Shown here in pieces: positions 45,755 to 54,408 of a stretch of DNA of 64,000 bases; within the stretch, counting starts at the first letter, position 1, and each line of letters begins with the position of its first letter. The DNA comes from an uncultured Bacteroidota bacterium (GTDB lineage Bacteria; Bacteroidota; Bacteroidia; NS11-12g; UBA9320). The stretch covers positions 124,001-188,000 of the forward strand of contig CAKZLB010000005.1 in the NCBI GenBank assembly GCA_937124965.1, given 5' to 3'. The notes below the pieces were generated by a model that saw nothing but the letters and a program-made list of their open reading frames with translations, was not told the origin of the DNA and made no database searches. Both the position numbers and the translations under genes were made by a program.

Positions 45755-46309
45755 ATGGCTTCAGCATTCGGACACGCATTTTCAGCAATCGTTTTAGGAA
45801 CAAGCTTCAGCAAACACCTTAAATCTTGGAAATTTTGGTTAATAGGTATTGTCTGCTCGATTTTGCCTGATGCTGATGTAATCTCGTTTCAATTGGGTAT
45901 TCCTTATGGCAGTTTCTGGGGACATCGCGGTTTTACACATTCACTCGTGTTTGCTTGTATTGTTGGGATACTTGTAGTTTTTATTTTTTATCGAAAGGAA
46001 TCGTCACTCAAAAATAAACTCGCTCTAGCCTTCTATTTCTTTATTTGCACAGCTTCTCATGGGCTGTTAGACGGGTTGACCAACGGTGGTTTAGGGGTTG
46101 CATTTTTTGCACCGTTCGACAACACAAGATACTTTTTACCTTGGCAACCTATTCAAGTCTCTCCAATTGGTGCTGAATCCTTTTTTGGCGAACGAGGTAT
46201 TCGAGTGATTAAAAGCGAATTATTGTGGATTGGAGTCCCTGGAACAATGGTCTTAGTGGCAATCAACTTGTTAAAAAGGAAAACTAATTCAAAAAAAAAT
46301 GAGCGTTGA
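45755..46309 (+). CDS. YdjM/DUF457-type metal-dependent membrane hydrolase
   Basis: 184 residues with about four membrane helices and clustered His/Asp residues typical for the LexA-binding inner-membrane hydrolase (YdjM) family: FGHAFSAIVLG at the N-terminus, ILPDADVISFQLGIPYGS near residue 30, WGHRGFTHSLVFA near 53, and ASHGLLDGLTNGGLG near 110. It is probably a metal-dependent phospholipase-like or phosphatase-like enzyme of unknown substrate, acting at the inner membrane. Confidence 0.88.
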   Translation: MASAFGHAFSAIVLGTSFSKHLKSWKFWLIGIVCSILPDADVISFQLGIPYGSFWGHRGFTHSLVFACIVGILVVFIFYRKESSLKNKLALAFYFFICTASHGLLDGLTNGGLGVAFFAPFDNTRYFLPWQPIQVSPIGAESFFGERGIRVIKSELLWIGVPGTMVLVAINLLKRKTNSKKNER

Positions 46310-46529
46310 GCATTCTTAGCTTTTAATAAAAAAATATGCTAAATATTTACCTTTTTGGGCATAAACAACAACAATTCTTATGTGACTAAGCAAGACACAA
46401 GTATTCATAAACCACTTATAATCAATAAACTAAATAATACTTTTTATGTGACTAAAACCAATTAGATGTCGTAAAAAATAATTTTTTAGACTCATACAAC
46501 TCTGTCCTAAGTATTTTTATAAATAGTTC

Positions 46530-46700
46530 GACTTGGCCGTGTCTGCCGCCAGGCAGGCCAAACCGACCAGTCAGGAGCCTGGCAAGTTTTTACTTTTTGG
46601 CTTGAACCAAAAAGTAAACAAAACTTTAGTCCGTCTTCTGACGGAAAGTTCAAGGCTTCTTTGGCGTTGTTCGTTTCCGCTTGTTTTTATTGGAATCCTG
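46530..46700 (+). repeat. Dispersed intergenic repeat, distant copy 3
   Basis: Contains a GC-rich palindrome (TGTCTGCCGCCAGGCAGG), then the conserved hairpin: TTTACTTTTTGG (46589-46600), a six-base loop, CCAAAAAGTAAA (46607-46618). This is the same hairpin as in the copies at 11.4 and 35.7 kb. Later parts of the repeat do not align well. The rest of the 46310-46902 gap shows no gene; a twelve-base direct repeat TTATGTGACTAA occurs twice, near 46378 and 46445. Confidence 0.6.
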
Positions 46701-46902
46701 CGGGTGATTCTCGAACAAGTTCTCGACTTCCCTTGGATTTTACCAAAAAAACTTCACGGAAACTCCACCTCCAAAAATGCCATTAACCTCAAAAAAAATG
46801 TAGTAGAAATAGTAAACCCCAAGGTCATTCAAAAATCCACCTCGCCTTTGTTAATAGGTGTCATAAGCTTTACTAAAAAAACGTTTATGACAATATTGAG
46901 AT

Positions 46903-49338
46903 TCAACGATTATCTATTAAAAATCGTCCAAAATAGCTTCCTGCTTCAGACTCTACTCGGACAATATAAAGCTGGCCCTCTTTTAAAGTAGAAATATTAA
47001 TTGGTTCATCCTGAGACCCAGAACCCTTTTGTACGTTTTGCCCATTTGGCAACACGATTTCGTAGGTATAATCGGATGACATTTCTACGGTTATGAATTT
47101 AGTAGCTGGGTTCGGGTAGATGATAATTTCATTTCTTTTAATATCAACCACCGTTGATTTATCCAAAACGGTTATCTCAATCGAATCGACTGCCTCACAA
47201 CCATTGGCATCAATAGCAGTAACTATGATTGTATGAGTACCGAGACCAAGGTTCTTACCTTCTATTGTGATTGAAGCCGATTTGTCTCCAGTAGACCAAT
47301 TGTACGATTTAAAACCAGCTGTTGCCTTAATACTCGTTGCAGTGGTTTGGTTAATGGTATCGCTATCTGTTGTAAGTTCAATATCCTTTGGTGTAACCAC
47401 CGAAAGTTGAGCATCATCTGATGTCTTTCTCAGACCACAACTGTTTGCCCATTTAATTCTGTAGTATTTACCACTATCTGTTTTTTGTGCATTACTGATA
47501 GTAATTGGCTCTGCTTTATTGTTGTAGAACTTCCAGTCTATTCCGTCATCGCTCGTTTGCCATTCATGTAATAATCCTACGCTATTTGCTGAACCCCAAA
47601 TCGCACCATCACTTCCTTCACAAAGCGTTTGGTTCGAAATTGAATCGATAACGTCGATTCTATTGGCAAGTGCTTGTATTTCGTATGGTCCAATGTCTGT
47701 CGTATCGTCGTATATTCTTGGATTTCCATCCATGTCGGTGTTTAATACCGACAAAATATCAGTATATGTTTTACCTTGATAATACATGGAAATGGGAGAC
47801 TGATAACCCTTATTAAACCCAGAAGGGAAGCCTGAACAATTCACTTTCACGTGATAATCGCCGTTACCTGTGTCGACTAGTTGTGGTGCAGTTGTTATGC
47901 AGTCTTGAATCGTACCTGTAAATGCATATGAAACATATTGGTAACGATGAATAGAACTAGACCCACCTTGGAAAAAACTGTTATAAAAGCGATGGTTAAA
48001 TTGATTACCCCAAATCGTCATATTGTTGGTCCGACCGAAATAATCAGTATTATTCCAAAACACAGAATTATATACTGAAAACTTACCACCTGTACTTCGT
48101 AAAGCTCCAGAAACGGAGTCAAGGATTGCCTCATTAAACTTGTCTTTATGTCTGTTGGTGTTATTAATAAAGGCACAGTTAATTATGTCAACATCTTTGG
48201 CAGCATTAATACTCTCGTCATTATTTACAAAAAAACAGTTCAATAATCTCCCTTGAGAAGAACCTGGATCATAATAAATTCCATAAATATTATTATCAAA
48301 AACACAATTCTGAAATAGAGCCGCTGAACTTTCAAAGGTTGCACTAGTAATGTAATCGGATTTGTTTTTAAAGACGCAGTTTAGAAATGTTGTCTCGGAT
48401 GCCCCTCCATTTGCTCTTACGTCACCACCAAAAATACAATCACCATACGTACCATTAAAAACACAGTTTTCGATAGTGGATTGTGTTCCTCCAGTAAGCT
48501 GTAACGCCGTACATTTTGTTCCTTCCCATATGCAGTTAATCACATCCGTTTTAGTGTTTCCTAAACCCAAAGGAATCCATCCAGTTTTAAATAAACAGTC
48601 TTTAATTACTCCTGGGTCTTTTAGTGTTAGGTTATCACCTACGTACCACCCACCCACATTATTTTCTCGATAATAATTACCAATACAACTGTAATGAGAG
48701 TTTATGATATTACCCTCGTTTCCATTATTGTATTTTCCAAACTCAGTAATATTCTCAAAGTATTCAGAATTATGGATTTCTACATCAGCCAGTTCCGCTT
48801 CCGTGCATCGCCAGTTTCTTCGAAACCAACAATTACTGACTCGTATTGGTGCAGTATTATACGCTAAGATTGCGCATGGTGCGTACCGATTTCCTGTACT
48901 ATGCTTAGCGTCAGGAAAGTACGGGCTTTGTAAAATACTACGGGGTATCCCTATATACTCAATCTTGGTATAGTTCAGCATACTAGTATCTTCATCAGGA
49001 TTGTCTACGAACATTAATCCCAACCAACCCAATAACGAATCACTACAAGTCATCGTAATAGGATTACTTTCCGTGCCCATCGCCTTCAAACACCCATCTA
49101 TACGAACGACTTTAGCTGAGTCAAAATCTAGGTAAACTCCTTCTTCTATAATCAACGTCGAATCTTTGGGAACACGTATGTCTCCAGTAACTCTATAAGG
49201 GCTTCCTGATTTCTTGATTGTTCCAGCCATGTCGCCACCCGAAAGCATGGTTTGACCAAAACAAGGCGCAACTGACAAAAGAAGTACCATCAAAACTGTG
49301 GACAATAGAAATCGGAGATTTGGTTTGTTGAAATTCAT
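46903..49338 (-). CDS. T9SS-secreted right-handed beta-helix protein
   Basis: 811 residues. A signal peptide (LLSVAPCFGQ, about residue 29) is followed by residues ~45-540 full of short beta-helix coils with recurring asparagine/cysteine ladders (NCVFNGTYGDCIFGG; NCVFKNKSDYITSA; FQNCVFDNNIYGIYYD), like polysaccharide lyases or surface adhesins of the Pectate_lyase_3 class. A second part (~560-715) has Ig/PKD-like segments (AIDANGCEAVDSIEITVLD). The T9SS sorting domain ends the protein (IIYPNPATKFITVEMSS; YIVRVESEAGSYFGRFLI). Substrate or target unknown. Confidence 0.9.
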   Translation of the reverse strand: MNFNKPNLRFLLSTVLMVLLLSVAPCFGQTMLSGGDMAGTIKKSGSPYRVTGDIRVPKDSTLIIEEGVYLDFDSAKVVRIDGCLKAMGTESNPITMTCSDSLLGWLGLMFVDNPDEDTSMLNYTKIEYIGIPRSILQSPYFPDAKHSTGNRYAPCAILAYNTAPIRVSNCWFRRNWRCTEAELADVEIHNSEYFENITEFGKYNNGNEGNIINSHYSCIGNYYRENNVGGWYVGDNLTLKDPGVIKDCLFKTGWIPLGLGNTKTDVINCIWEGTKCTALQLTGGTQSTIENCVFNGTYGDCIFGGDVRANGGASETTFLNCVFKNKSDYITSATFESSAALFQNCVFDNNIYGIYYDPGSSQGRLLNCFFVNNDESINAAKDVDIINCAFINNTNRHKDKFNEAILDSVSGALRSTGGKFSVYNSVFWNNTDYFGRTNNMTIWGNQFNHRFYNSFFQGGSSSIHRYQYVSYAFTGTIQDCITTAPQLVDTGNGDYHVKVNCSGFPSGFNKGYQSPISMYYQGKTYTDILSVLNTDMDGNPRIYDDTTDIGPYEIQALANRIDVIDSISNQTLCEGSDGAIWGSANSVGLLHEWQTSDDGIDWKFYNNKAEPITISNAQKTDSGKYYRIKWANSCGLRKTSDDAQLSVVTPKDIELTTDSDTINQTTATSIKATAGFKSYNWSTGDKSASITIEGKNLGLGTHTIIVTAIDANGCEAVDSIEITVLDKSTVVDIKRNEIIIYPNPATKFITVEMSSDYTYEIVLPNGQNVQKGSGSQDEPINISTLKEGQLYIVRVESEAGSYFGRFLIDNR

Positions 49339-49681
49339 TTTAAAGAAAAGTATCGGTTAGTGGGTAAATTTACAAAAGCATTTTTATGATGTTTATGTCG
49401 GGGCTAAAATAAATTTCACAGTACGATTTTTTGAATCTAAGCGATAAAACATTCTAGGGTTATTATAAATGTAGCTATCGTCTAAAGTCACCATTTGTTC
49501 TCAATTCAAAATCTGGGAAATCAAGTTAATCGCCTAAATCCGCGATTCCACTTTTTAATAAAATTTGCAGAAGACCTAAAAACACTTTGCAATACACATA
49601 ATCTTTTACTTTCGTGTTGAAAGCGTTTGTTAACCAAAAACGATATTTTCATTTAAACACAAAATTCAACTAAAAACAACC
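49339..49681. other. Intergenic stretch without a recognisable gene
   Basis: 343 AT-rich bases between divergent genes. A TACTTTCG at about 49611 resembles a -7 box with one mismatch and may serve the following gene. I see no repeat, hairpin or open frame of interest. Confidence 0.5.
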
Positions 49682-50137
49682 ATGGTTTCAAAATTCATAT
49701 TTGGTTTTTGGGCAAAACAAGTAATTCTTAAAGGCGGTTTGCTGGTATTAATATGGGCGTGTTTTAGCAATTCTACTACCGACAGGAAAGTAGATTACGA
49801 ATATGGTCCATTCTGGCTAGCCCTTGTTTTAATTATCCTTTTATTGTTATCAATTGCCTCATTTGTTAGAAATGAATATAAACAATTAACCATAACTGAG
49901 ACAGGTATAAAAGTCAGTTATCTTTTAAGAAACAAAACAGATTTTATTGACTTCAATGATATAATTCGCTTTTCTCAAAAACGAATAACCAGCAAACAAG
50001 GAGCTGGAAGAACACCAGGTTATCATATCTTAGAAATTCATTTAACCAATGACCGAATATTTGTCATCAGTCAAGATCTTTACGAAAACTATACTGAGCT
50101 AAGAAATTGTATTTATCGAAATAGTCGAAGCAAATAA
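49682..50137 (+). CDS. Hypothetical membrane protein with a C-terminal PH-like domain
   Basis: 151 residues. Two N-terminal transmembrane helices (AKQVILKGGLLVLIWACF; LALVLIILLLLSIASF) are followed by a C-terminal region like bacterial PH (bPH) domains: YKQLTITETGIKVSYLL, DFNDIIRFSQKR, and a last helix-like tail. Function unknown. It is alone between repeat-bearing gaps. Confidence 0.7.
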   Translation: MVSKFIFGFWAKQVILKGGLLVLIWACFSNSTTDRKVDYEYGPFWLALVLIILLLLSIASFVRNEYKQLTITETGIKVSYLLRNKTDFIDFNDIIRFSQKRITSKQGAGRTPGYHILEIHLTNDRIFVISQDLYENYTELRNCIYRNSRSK

Positions 50138-50195
50138 GCTCAGATTTAGTAGATGTTTTCTATTTTCTAAACTCATTTTAGGACGAGACAACGAT

Positions 50196-50259
50196 ACACA
50201 TTATCGCATTACATCATTATCGCATTATATCATTATCTCACTACCTCACTAACATCTCA
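50196..50259 (+). repeat. Degenerate short tandem repeat (CATTATCGCATT-like)
   Basis: Several imperfect units around CATTATCGCATTACAT, grading into ACTACCTCACTAACATCTCA, sit in the gap after the PH-like gene. They recall the degenerate repeat at 24690, though the units differ. Confidence 0.6.
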
Positions 50260-50364
50260 AACCATACAGTTGGTTATCCACTCTGCACGTTGGGTGGTTG
50301 AAATATGATTCTTAAAGGTTTTCAGCGATATTCGTAAATACATCATTGATAATATCAAAATAAG

Positions 50365-50859
50365 TTGAGTCCAGAATTTATTGAACCACATTGGAAACAA
50401 TATTCAGAGTCCATAGATGGCGTTTGCGTTATCAGGCATGACTCTCGCCTTTTTGGTGTTCAGACTTTATATACGATCAATGCTGAGCTATTCGACCTTT
50501 ACGGACGATCATATAAACATATGATGGGTGGCTTGATGATGGAGTGGACAGATCTTCACATATACTCAGAAATACCAGGCAACATTGAAGAGGGAGGTAT
50601 ACCAGTGTTTCACCCCTTCCCCATTCGTTTATATATCAAAAAGAAACTCATTCATAAACTCGAAGATATCACTAAAAAATATCCTGAAGTATATCGAATC
50701 ATGATGCATGCATTCAAAGTACATGTTCATTTCGAATACGTTCTGCGGAGTAAAGAAGATTTTGACATGTTACAAAAAGTCATTGACGACATCATCGAAG
50801 TGTTACCTAACGAAGTTCGGATTAATAACCCAAGAAAACTCAAAGTAACCACAGCATAG
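50365..50859 (+). CDS. Hypothetical protein
   Basis: 164 residues from a TTG start (LSPEFIEPHWKQY). It is soluble, with no signal peptide, and contains aromatic-rich segments (RHDSRLFGVQTLYTINAEL; MMGGLMMEWTDLHIYSE) and a helical C-terminus (YPEVYRIMMHAFKVHVHFEY). I do not recognise the family. It lies 55 bases before the AraC regulator gene on the same strand. The start codon is uncertain. Confidence 0.6.
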   Translation: MSPEFIEPHWKQYSESIDGVCVIRHDSRLFGVQTLYTINAELFDLYGRSYKHMMGGLMMEWTDLHIYSEIPGNIEEGGIPVFHPFPIRLYIKKKLIHKLEDITKKYPEVYRIMMHAFKVHVHFEYVLRSKEDFDMLQKVIDDIIEVLPNEVRINNPRKLKVTTA

Positions 50860-50913
50860 GTCATTCTTTAAAAATGAACGCTTTTATATTTCGCTTGTTA
50901 CCAAATCAGTAAA

Positions 50914-51786
50914 ATGGACTCTTTCAAAACATATGAAACTGTAGATCGATCTGATACATCTGTCAGCATTGGTATATCACGCATGGAAGATATTCATGAC
51001 CGCAGAAAAGGAACAATAGACGAACCTCACCGACATAATTTTTATACGGTGTTAGTTATAAAGGATGGTAATGGCTTGCATAAAATTGATTTCTCGGATT
51101 ATGCATTAGCTCCAAACCAACTCTTTTTTATAAGTCCAGGACAGGTGCACCAGTTACAAGAAAGTAAACAATCTTTAGGGTATTCGCTAGTTTTTTCACC
51201 ACACTTCTTGCTTCAAAATAATATCCCAGAGCAATTCATAGAAGACCTAAACTTGTTTCACGACTTTGGAGAAACACCACCACTAACTCCTCAAGAAACT
51301 GATTTTCAATACATAATTTCTCTTTGTGAGGAAATGATAAACGTTTCCTCAAAACAATCGCAGTTAAAAAATGAAACGTTGGGTGCGCTTTTAAAGCTTT
51401 TATTAATTCGGTGTACATTGTCGTGCACCAATCCGATAGACTATAGCGATGGGCACGATACCGCTAATACAACTCTCAGAGCCTTTAAACAACTTATCGA
51501 CCAACACTATCATGAATGGCATGGCACAAGTGAATATGCTGATGCATTAAATATTAGCTCGGATTACCTTAACAGAATTGTAAAACCTTTAACCGGAAAA
51601 ACAGCGAAAGAACATATTCAAAGTAGAATTACCACTGCTGCAAAACGCATGATTTTCTTTAGCGATTTATCGAACAAAGAAATCGCCTATGAATTGGGTT
51701 TTAGCGAACCTGCTAATTTTAGTGCGTTTTTTAAAAAGTGTGTGGGCCAAAGCCCAAGTGACTTCAAGCTCAGTCAAAAAAAATAG
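50914..51786 (+). CDS. AraC-family transcriptional regulator
   Basis: 290 residues. The N-terminal ~150 form a cupin-like sensor (HRHNFYTVLVIKDGNGLHKI-type region; PNQLFFISPGQVHQL). The C-terminal ~100 are a double helix-turn-helix of the AraC type: LNISSDYLNRIVKPLTGKTA, then SNKEIAYELGFSEPANFSAF and FKKCVGQSPSDFK. It lies just upstream of the pirin and nitroreductase genes, so control of that cluster is likely (inference). No binding site was identified. Confidence 0.93.
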   Translation: MDSFKTYETVDRSDTSVSIGISRMEDIHDRRKGTIDEPHRHNFYTVLVIKDGNGLHKIDFSDYALAPNQLFFISPGQVHQLQESKQSLGYSLVFSPHFLLQNNIPEQFIEDLNLFHDFGETPPLTPQETDFQYIISLCEEMINVSSKQSQLKNETLGALLKLLLIRCTLSCTNPIDYSDGHDTANTTLRAFKQLIDQHYHEWHGTSEYADALNISSDYLNRIVKPLTGKTAKEHIQSRITTAAKRMIFFSDLSNKEIAYELGFSEPANFSAFFKKCVGQSPSDFKLSQKK

Positions 51787-51871
51787 CCATATCGGATTTT
51801 CATAAGCCCTAACCGTTTTTTCATATCGTCCATCATTTATAGAGTTCTGAACTTTGTAGAGTAAAAAAACA

Positions 51872-52042
51872 ATGAATAGAAAAAACTATATTAAAAAAAC
51901 GATTGCCGCTGGTGTTGCAGGCATAGGTATTCCAACTGTTTTATACGCCAATCGATCAGAATACAAATCAACCTACGACAAACTAATGGACAGAGTAGGT
52001 TTCAATCATTTACCCAAACCTGAATTCGATTCTTCTTTATAG
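51872..52042 (+). CDS. Short exported protein gene, 3' end supplied by a mobile element
   Basis: 56 codons: a Lys/Arg-rich start and hydrophobic helix (MNRKNYIKKTIAAGVAG, then IGIPTVLYA) that looks like a signal peptide (possibly twin-arginine-like, though only one Arg), then 30 residues. The last eight codons (PEFDSSL and stop) lie inside the element at 52019-52148, whose boundary is defined by comparison with its second copy. So the original gene was probably longer and was cut by the insertion. It sits between the AraC regulator and pirin. Confidence 0.5.
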   Translation: MNRKNYIKKTIAAGVAGIGIPTVLYANRSEYKSTYDKLMDRVGFNHLPKPEFDSSL

Positions 52043-52148
52043 GTTTAGAATTTCATAAAAGTCAATAGATAAGGCGGTTTTGTGAAGATTTAGCGGGCTA
52101 AATCAATCAAATCCAACGAAGTATATGTAAATAATCATCGAACTCAGG
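52019..52148 (+). mobile_element. Short non-autonomous element with inverted ends, copy 1 (130 bp)
   Basis: Ends are CCTGAATTC (52019-52027) and GAACTCAGG (52140-52148), an 8/9 inverted repeat. The interior matches, in inverted orientation, the two flanks of the 434-bp element at 60676-61109: first about 75 bases beginning ATTCTTCTTTATAGG and ending TTTAGCGGG, then AATCAATCAAATCCAACGAA, then ATAAT before the end. It looks like an internally deleted relative of the longer copy. The sequence similarity stops at the CCTGA boundary. No target-site duplication is apparent and no transposase frame is present. It lies 20 bases before the pirin start. Confidence 0.75.
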
Positions 52149-52168
52149 TTAATAACGAAGAAAAAACA

Positions 52169-52882
52169 ATGAACAAAGTTTTACACAAATCAGAAACACG
52201 TGGCCACGCAAATCACGGATGGTTAAACAGTCATCATACATTTAGTTTTGCTAATTATCATAACCCAGAGCGCATGCATTTTGGTGTTTTGCGTGTTTTA
52301 AACGACGATCAAGTTGCTGCTGGTCAAGGTTTTGGTCGGCATCCACACGACAATATGGAAATTATTTCCATACCATTAGAAGGTGAATTAGAACACAAAG
52401 ACAGCATGGGAAATGTTGCCACAATCAAGCAAGGAGATGTTCAAGTAATGAGCGCAGGAACTGGCGTACACCACAGTGAATACAATAAAAAAGATGATAG
52501 CGAGGTCAAGTTTTTACAAATTTGGGTTTTCCCGAACAAAAAAAGTGTCACTCCAAGATACGACCAGATTTCAATTAATGATATCAAAAAACCAAACGAA
52601 TTTTACCAGGTTTTGTCCCCAAACAAAGACGACCAAGGTGTATGGATTCATCAAGATGCTTGGTTTCATTTAGGCGAATTCGAAGCAGAAAAAACTTCAA
52701 CGTATACTATCAACAAATCAGGAAATGGTGTTTACGCTTTTATCCTAGATGGTGAAGTGGAAATAGAAGGTCAAAAGCTGTCGAAACGAGATGGTTTTGG
52801 GATATGGAACGTGGAGGCATTTAGTTTTAAATCTATTTCAGAAAGTCGAGTGTTATTAATGGAAGTTCCAATGACATTATAA
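52169..52882 (+). CDS. Pirin family protein
   Basis: 237-residue bicupin. The N-terminal cupin has the metal-site pattern GFGRHPHDNMEIISIPLEG (His58-, His60-type ligands) followed by GDVQVMSAGTGVHHSEYN. The C-terminal cupin is present but less conserved. Bacterial pirins include quercetin dioxygenases and redox-linked regulators; which applies is unknown. It begins 20 bases after the mobile element, and its stop is 6 bases before the nitroreductase gene. Confidence 0.95.
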   Translation: MNKVLHKSETRGHANHGWLNSHHTFSFANYHNPERMHFGVLRVLNDDQVAAGQGFGRHPHDNMEIISIPLEGELEHKDSMGNVATIKQGDVQVMSAGTGVHHSEYNKKDDSEVKFLQIWVFPNKKSVTPRYDQISINDIKKPNEFYQVLSPNKDDQGVWIHQDAWFHLGEFEAEKTSTYTINKSGNGVYAFILDGEVEIEGQKLSKRDGFGIWNVEAFSFKSISESRVLLMEVPMTL

Positions 52883-52888
52883 GTAATT

Positions 52889-53512
52889 ATGTTAGAAAAT
52901 TATAAATGGCGATACGCCACCAAAAAGTTTGATCCAACAAAAAAAATTAGTGATCACAATCTTTCGATTTTAAAAGAAAGTATTCAATTGGCTCCATCAT
53001 CTTATGGTTTGCAATTGTTCAAAGTTTTAATCATAGACAGTGCTGAAGTAAGAGCGAAGTTGAAGCCTTTTTCATGGAATCAATCTCAAATAACAGACGC
53101 TTCTCACCTTCTGGTTTTTTGTAATTACAATAGAGTTACTTACGACTTAATTGATGAATTTGTTGCGTTAAAAGCAAAGGCTCAAAACATCGGGATTGAC
53201 CAATTAGAAGGCTATGGGAGTTTTATCAAAAACAAACTTTCCGAAAAGTCGGAAGAGGAAGTAGAAGCTTGGACGTCTAAACAGACGTATTTAGCTCTAG
53301 GTAATTTACTAAACACAGCAGCTGACTTAAAAATTGACAGTTGTCCGATGGAAGGTTTTGAGCCTGCTGAATACGACAAAATTCTAAACCTTTCAGGACA
53401 GAATCTCACGGCAAGTGTGGTTGCAACCATTGGGTATCGATCGGAAGAGGATAAAAATCAATTTGCACCAAAAGTGCGTCGACCAATGGATTTCCTGTTC
53501 GAAACGATATAG
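52889..53512 (+). CDS. NAD(P)H-dependent nitroreductase-family oxidoreductase
   Basis: 207 residues. It starts YKWRYATKKFDPTKKISDH, the typical NfsB/YfkO-like N-terminus, followed by SIQLAPSSYGLQLFKVLIID (FMN-binding region) and TAADLKIDSCPMEGFEP with YDKIL. Such flavoenzymes reduce quinones, nitro compounds or similar electrophiles. It is the last gene of the pirin unit and is followed by a strong terminator. Confidence 0.94.
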   Translation: MLENYKWRYATKKFDPTKKISDHNLSILKESIQLAPSSYGLQLFKVLIIDSAEVRAKLKPFSWNQSQITDASHLLVFCNYNRVTYDLIDEFVALKAKAQNIGIDQLEGYGSFIKNKLSEKSEEEVEAWTSKQTYLALGNLLNTAADLKIDSCPMEGFEPAEYDKILNLSGQNLTASVVATIGYRSEEDKNQFAPKVRRPMDFLFETI

Positions 53513-53531
53513 AAACTACTTTTTTTAAAGC

Positions 53532-53563
53532 AGCGACCTTTGCATATCAAGGTCGCTTTTTTT
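53532..53563 (+). terminator. Rho-independent terminator of the pirin-nitroreductase unit
   Basis: A perfect 9-bp stem, AGCGACCTT (53532-53540) with AAGGTCGCT (53549-53557), an eight-base loop and a run of T. Confidence 0.9.
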
Positions 53564-53649
53564 ATGCTCCATCATAAAGAACGTAGCTTAGTCTCATTAA
53601 AAAAATACCTAACATTGCACTGTAGTTCTGCGTTGTCGGACTAAACAAA

Positions 53650-54390
53650 ATGAAAGTACATTTTTGCATTATTGGCTTATTGGCGGTTTCTTGTAATTCA
53701 AGTACAACAAAATCTAAATCTGACAAAACTGAAAAAATCGTTGAAGAAAAAGTGGAGCAAGTAATTCCTCAAGAATTACCAGAAGAAATTTCTGTGCAAG
53801 ACACTATTGAGGAACCCGAGATCGTAGAAGCTGAGATTAAACATGATACGTTAGTAATAAATTTTAAGGAGTTCAAACTGTTACTTTTCGATCATCCATG
53901 TTATGCCTTAGACGACATAGATAGCATTGTTTCAGACACGATCAATTTAGAGGAAGATATTGGAACTACTATAGCTTTAAAGCAATTAGAAATTCTATCA
54001 CGTGATTCAACACTTTCGTTTGAAGTTTTTAGTTCTTATTCTCAAACCTTAAGAGTATATGTTGGAGAAAAAGACTTTCAAGATTTGGACGAATGGACGA
54101 CTTCAGACCCTTTTGTTCAGCTTAAAGATTCATTCGGATCTTACAGGCTTCCATCATTCCAAGCTACGCGCAAAACCGCGGAGATTTCTGAAGACATTTT
54201 ACAAATTACTCAACGTATAAAATCGATTGAAGGCATTGACACCAATCAGATAGCAGACAGCGTTACCACGATTTCTCAACTTCCCTTAGAACTTTGGGTA
54301 TACCGAACTATTATTAAAATAAACGTTTTAAACAGCTCTGGGAGACTGTCGACGAAATACATTATCAATAACTCCTCGTGGGGTTGTTAA
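53650..54390 (+). CDS. Hypothetical lipoprotein
   Basis: 246 residues. Short lipoprotein signal ending LLAVSC (Cys at residue 15) followed by a low-complexity, acidic linker rich in Glu (about residues 20-75, KTEKIVEEKVEQVIPQELPE). The mature C-terminal part has no domain I recognise (FQATRKTAEISEDILQITQR). Envelope location expected. Confidence 0.75.
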   Translation: MKVHFCIIGLLAVSCNSSTTKSKSDKTEKIVEEKVEQVIPQELPEEISVQDTIEEPEIVEAEIKHDTLVINFKEFKLLLFDHPCYALDDIDSIVSDTINLEEDIGTTIALKQLEILSRDSTLSFEVFSSYSQTLRVYVGEKDFQDLDEWTTSDPFVQLKDSFGSYRLPSFQATRKTAEISEDILQITQRIKSIEGIDTNQIADSVTTISQLPLELWVYRTIIKINVLNSSGRLSTKYIINNSSWGC

Positions 54391-54408
54391 AAAAACACGT
54401 AAAAAATT

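Noticed and set aside
46533-46991. 151-residue plus-strand frame across the intergenic repeat
   Set aside because: It covers a non-coding repeat and then runs antisense into the beta-helix gene; the translation is low-complexity without known motifs.
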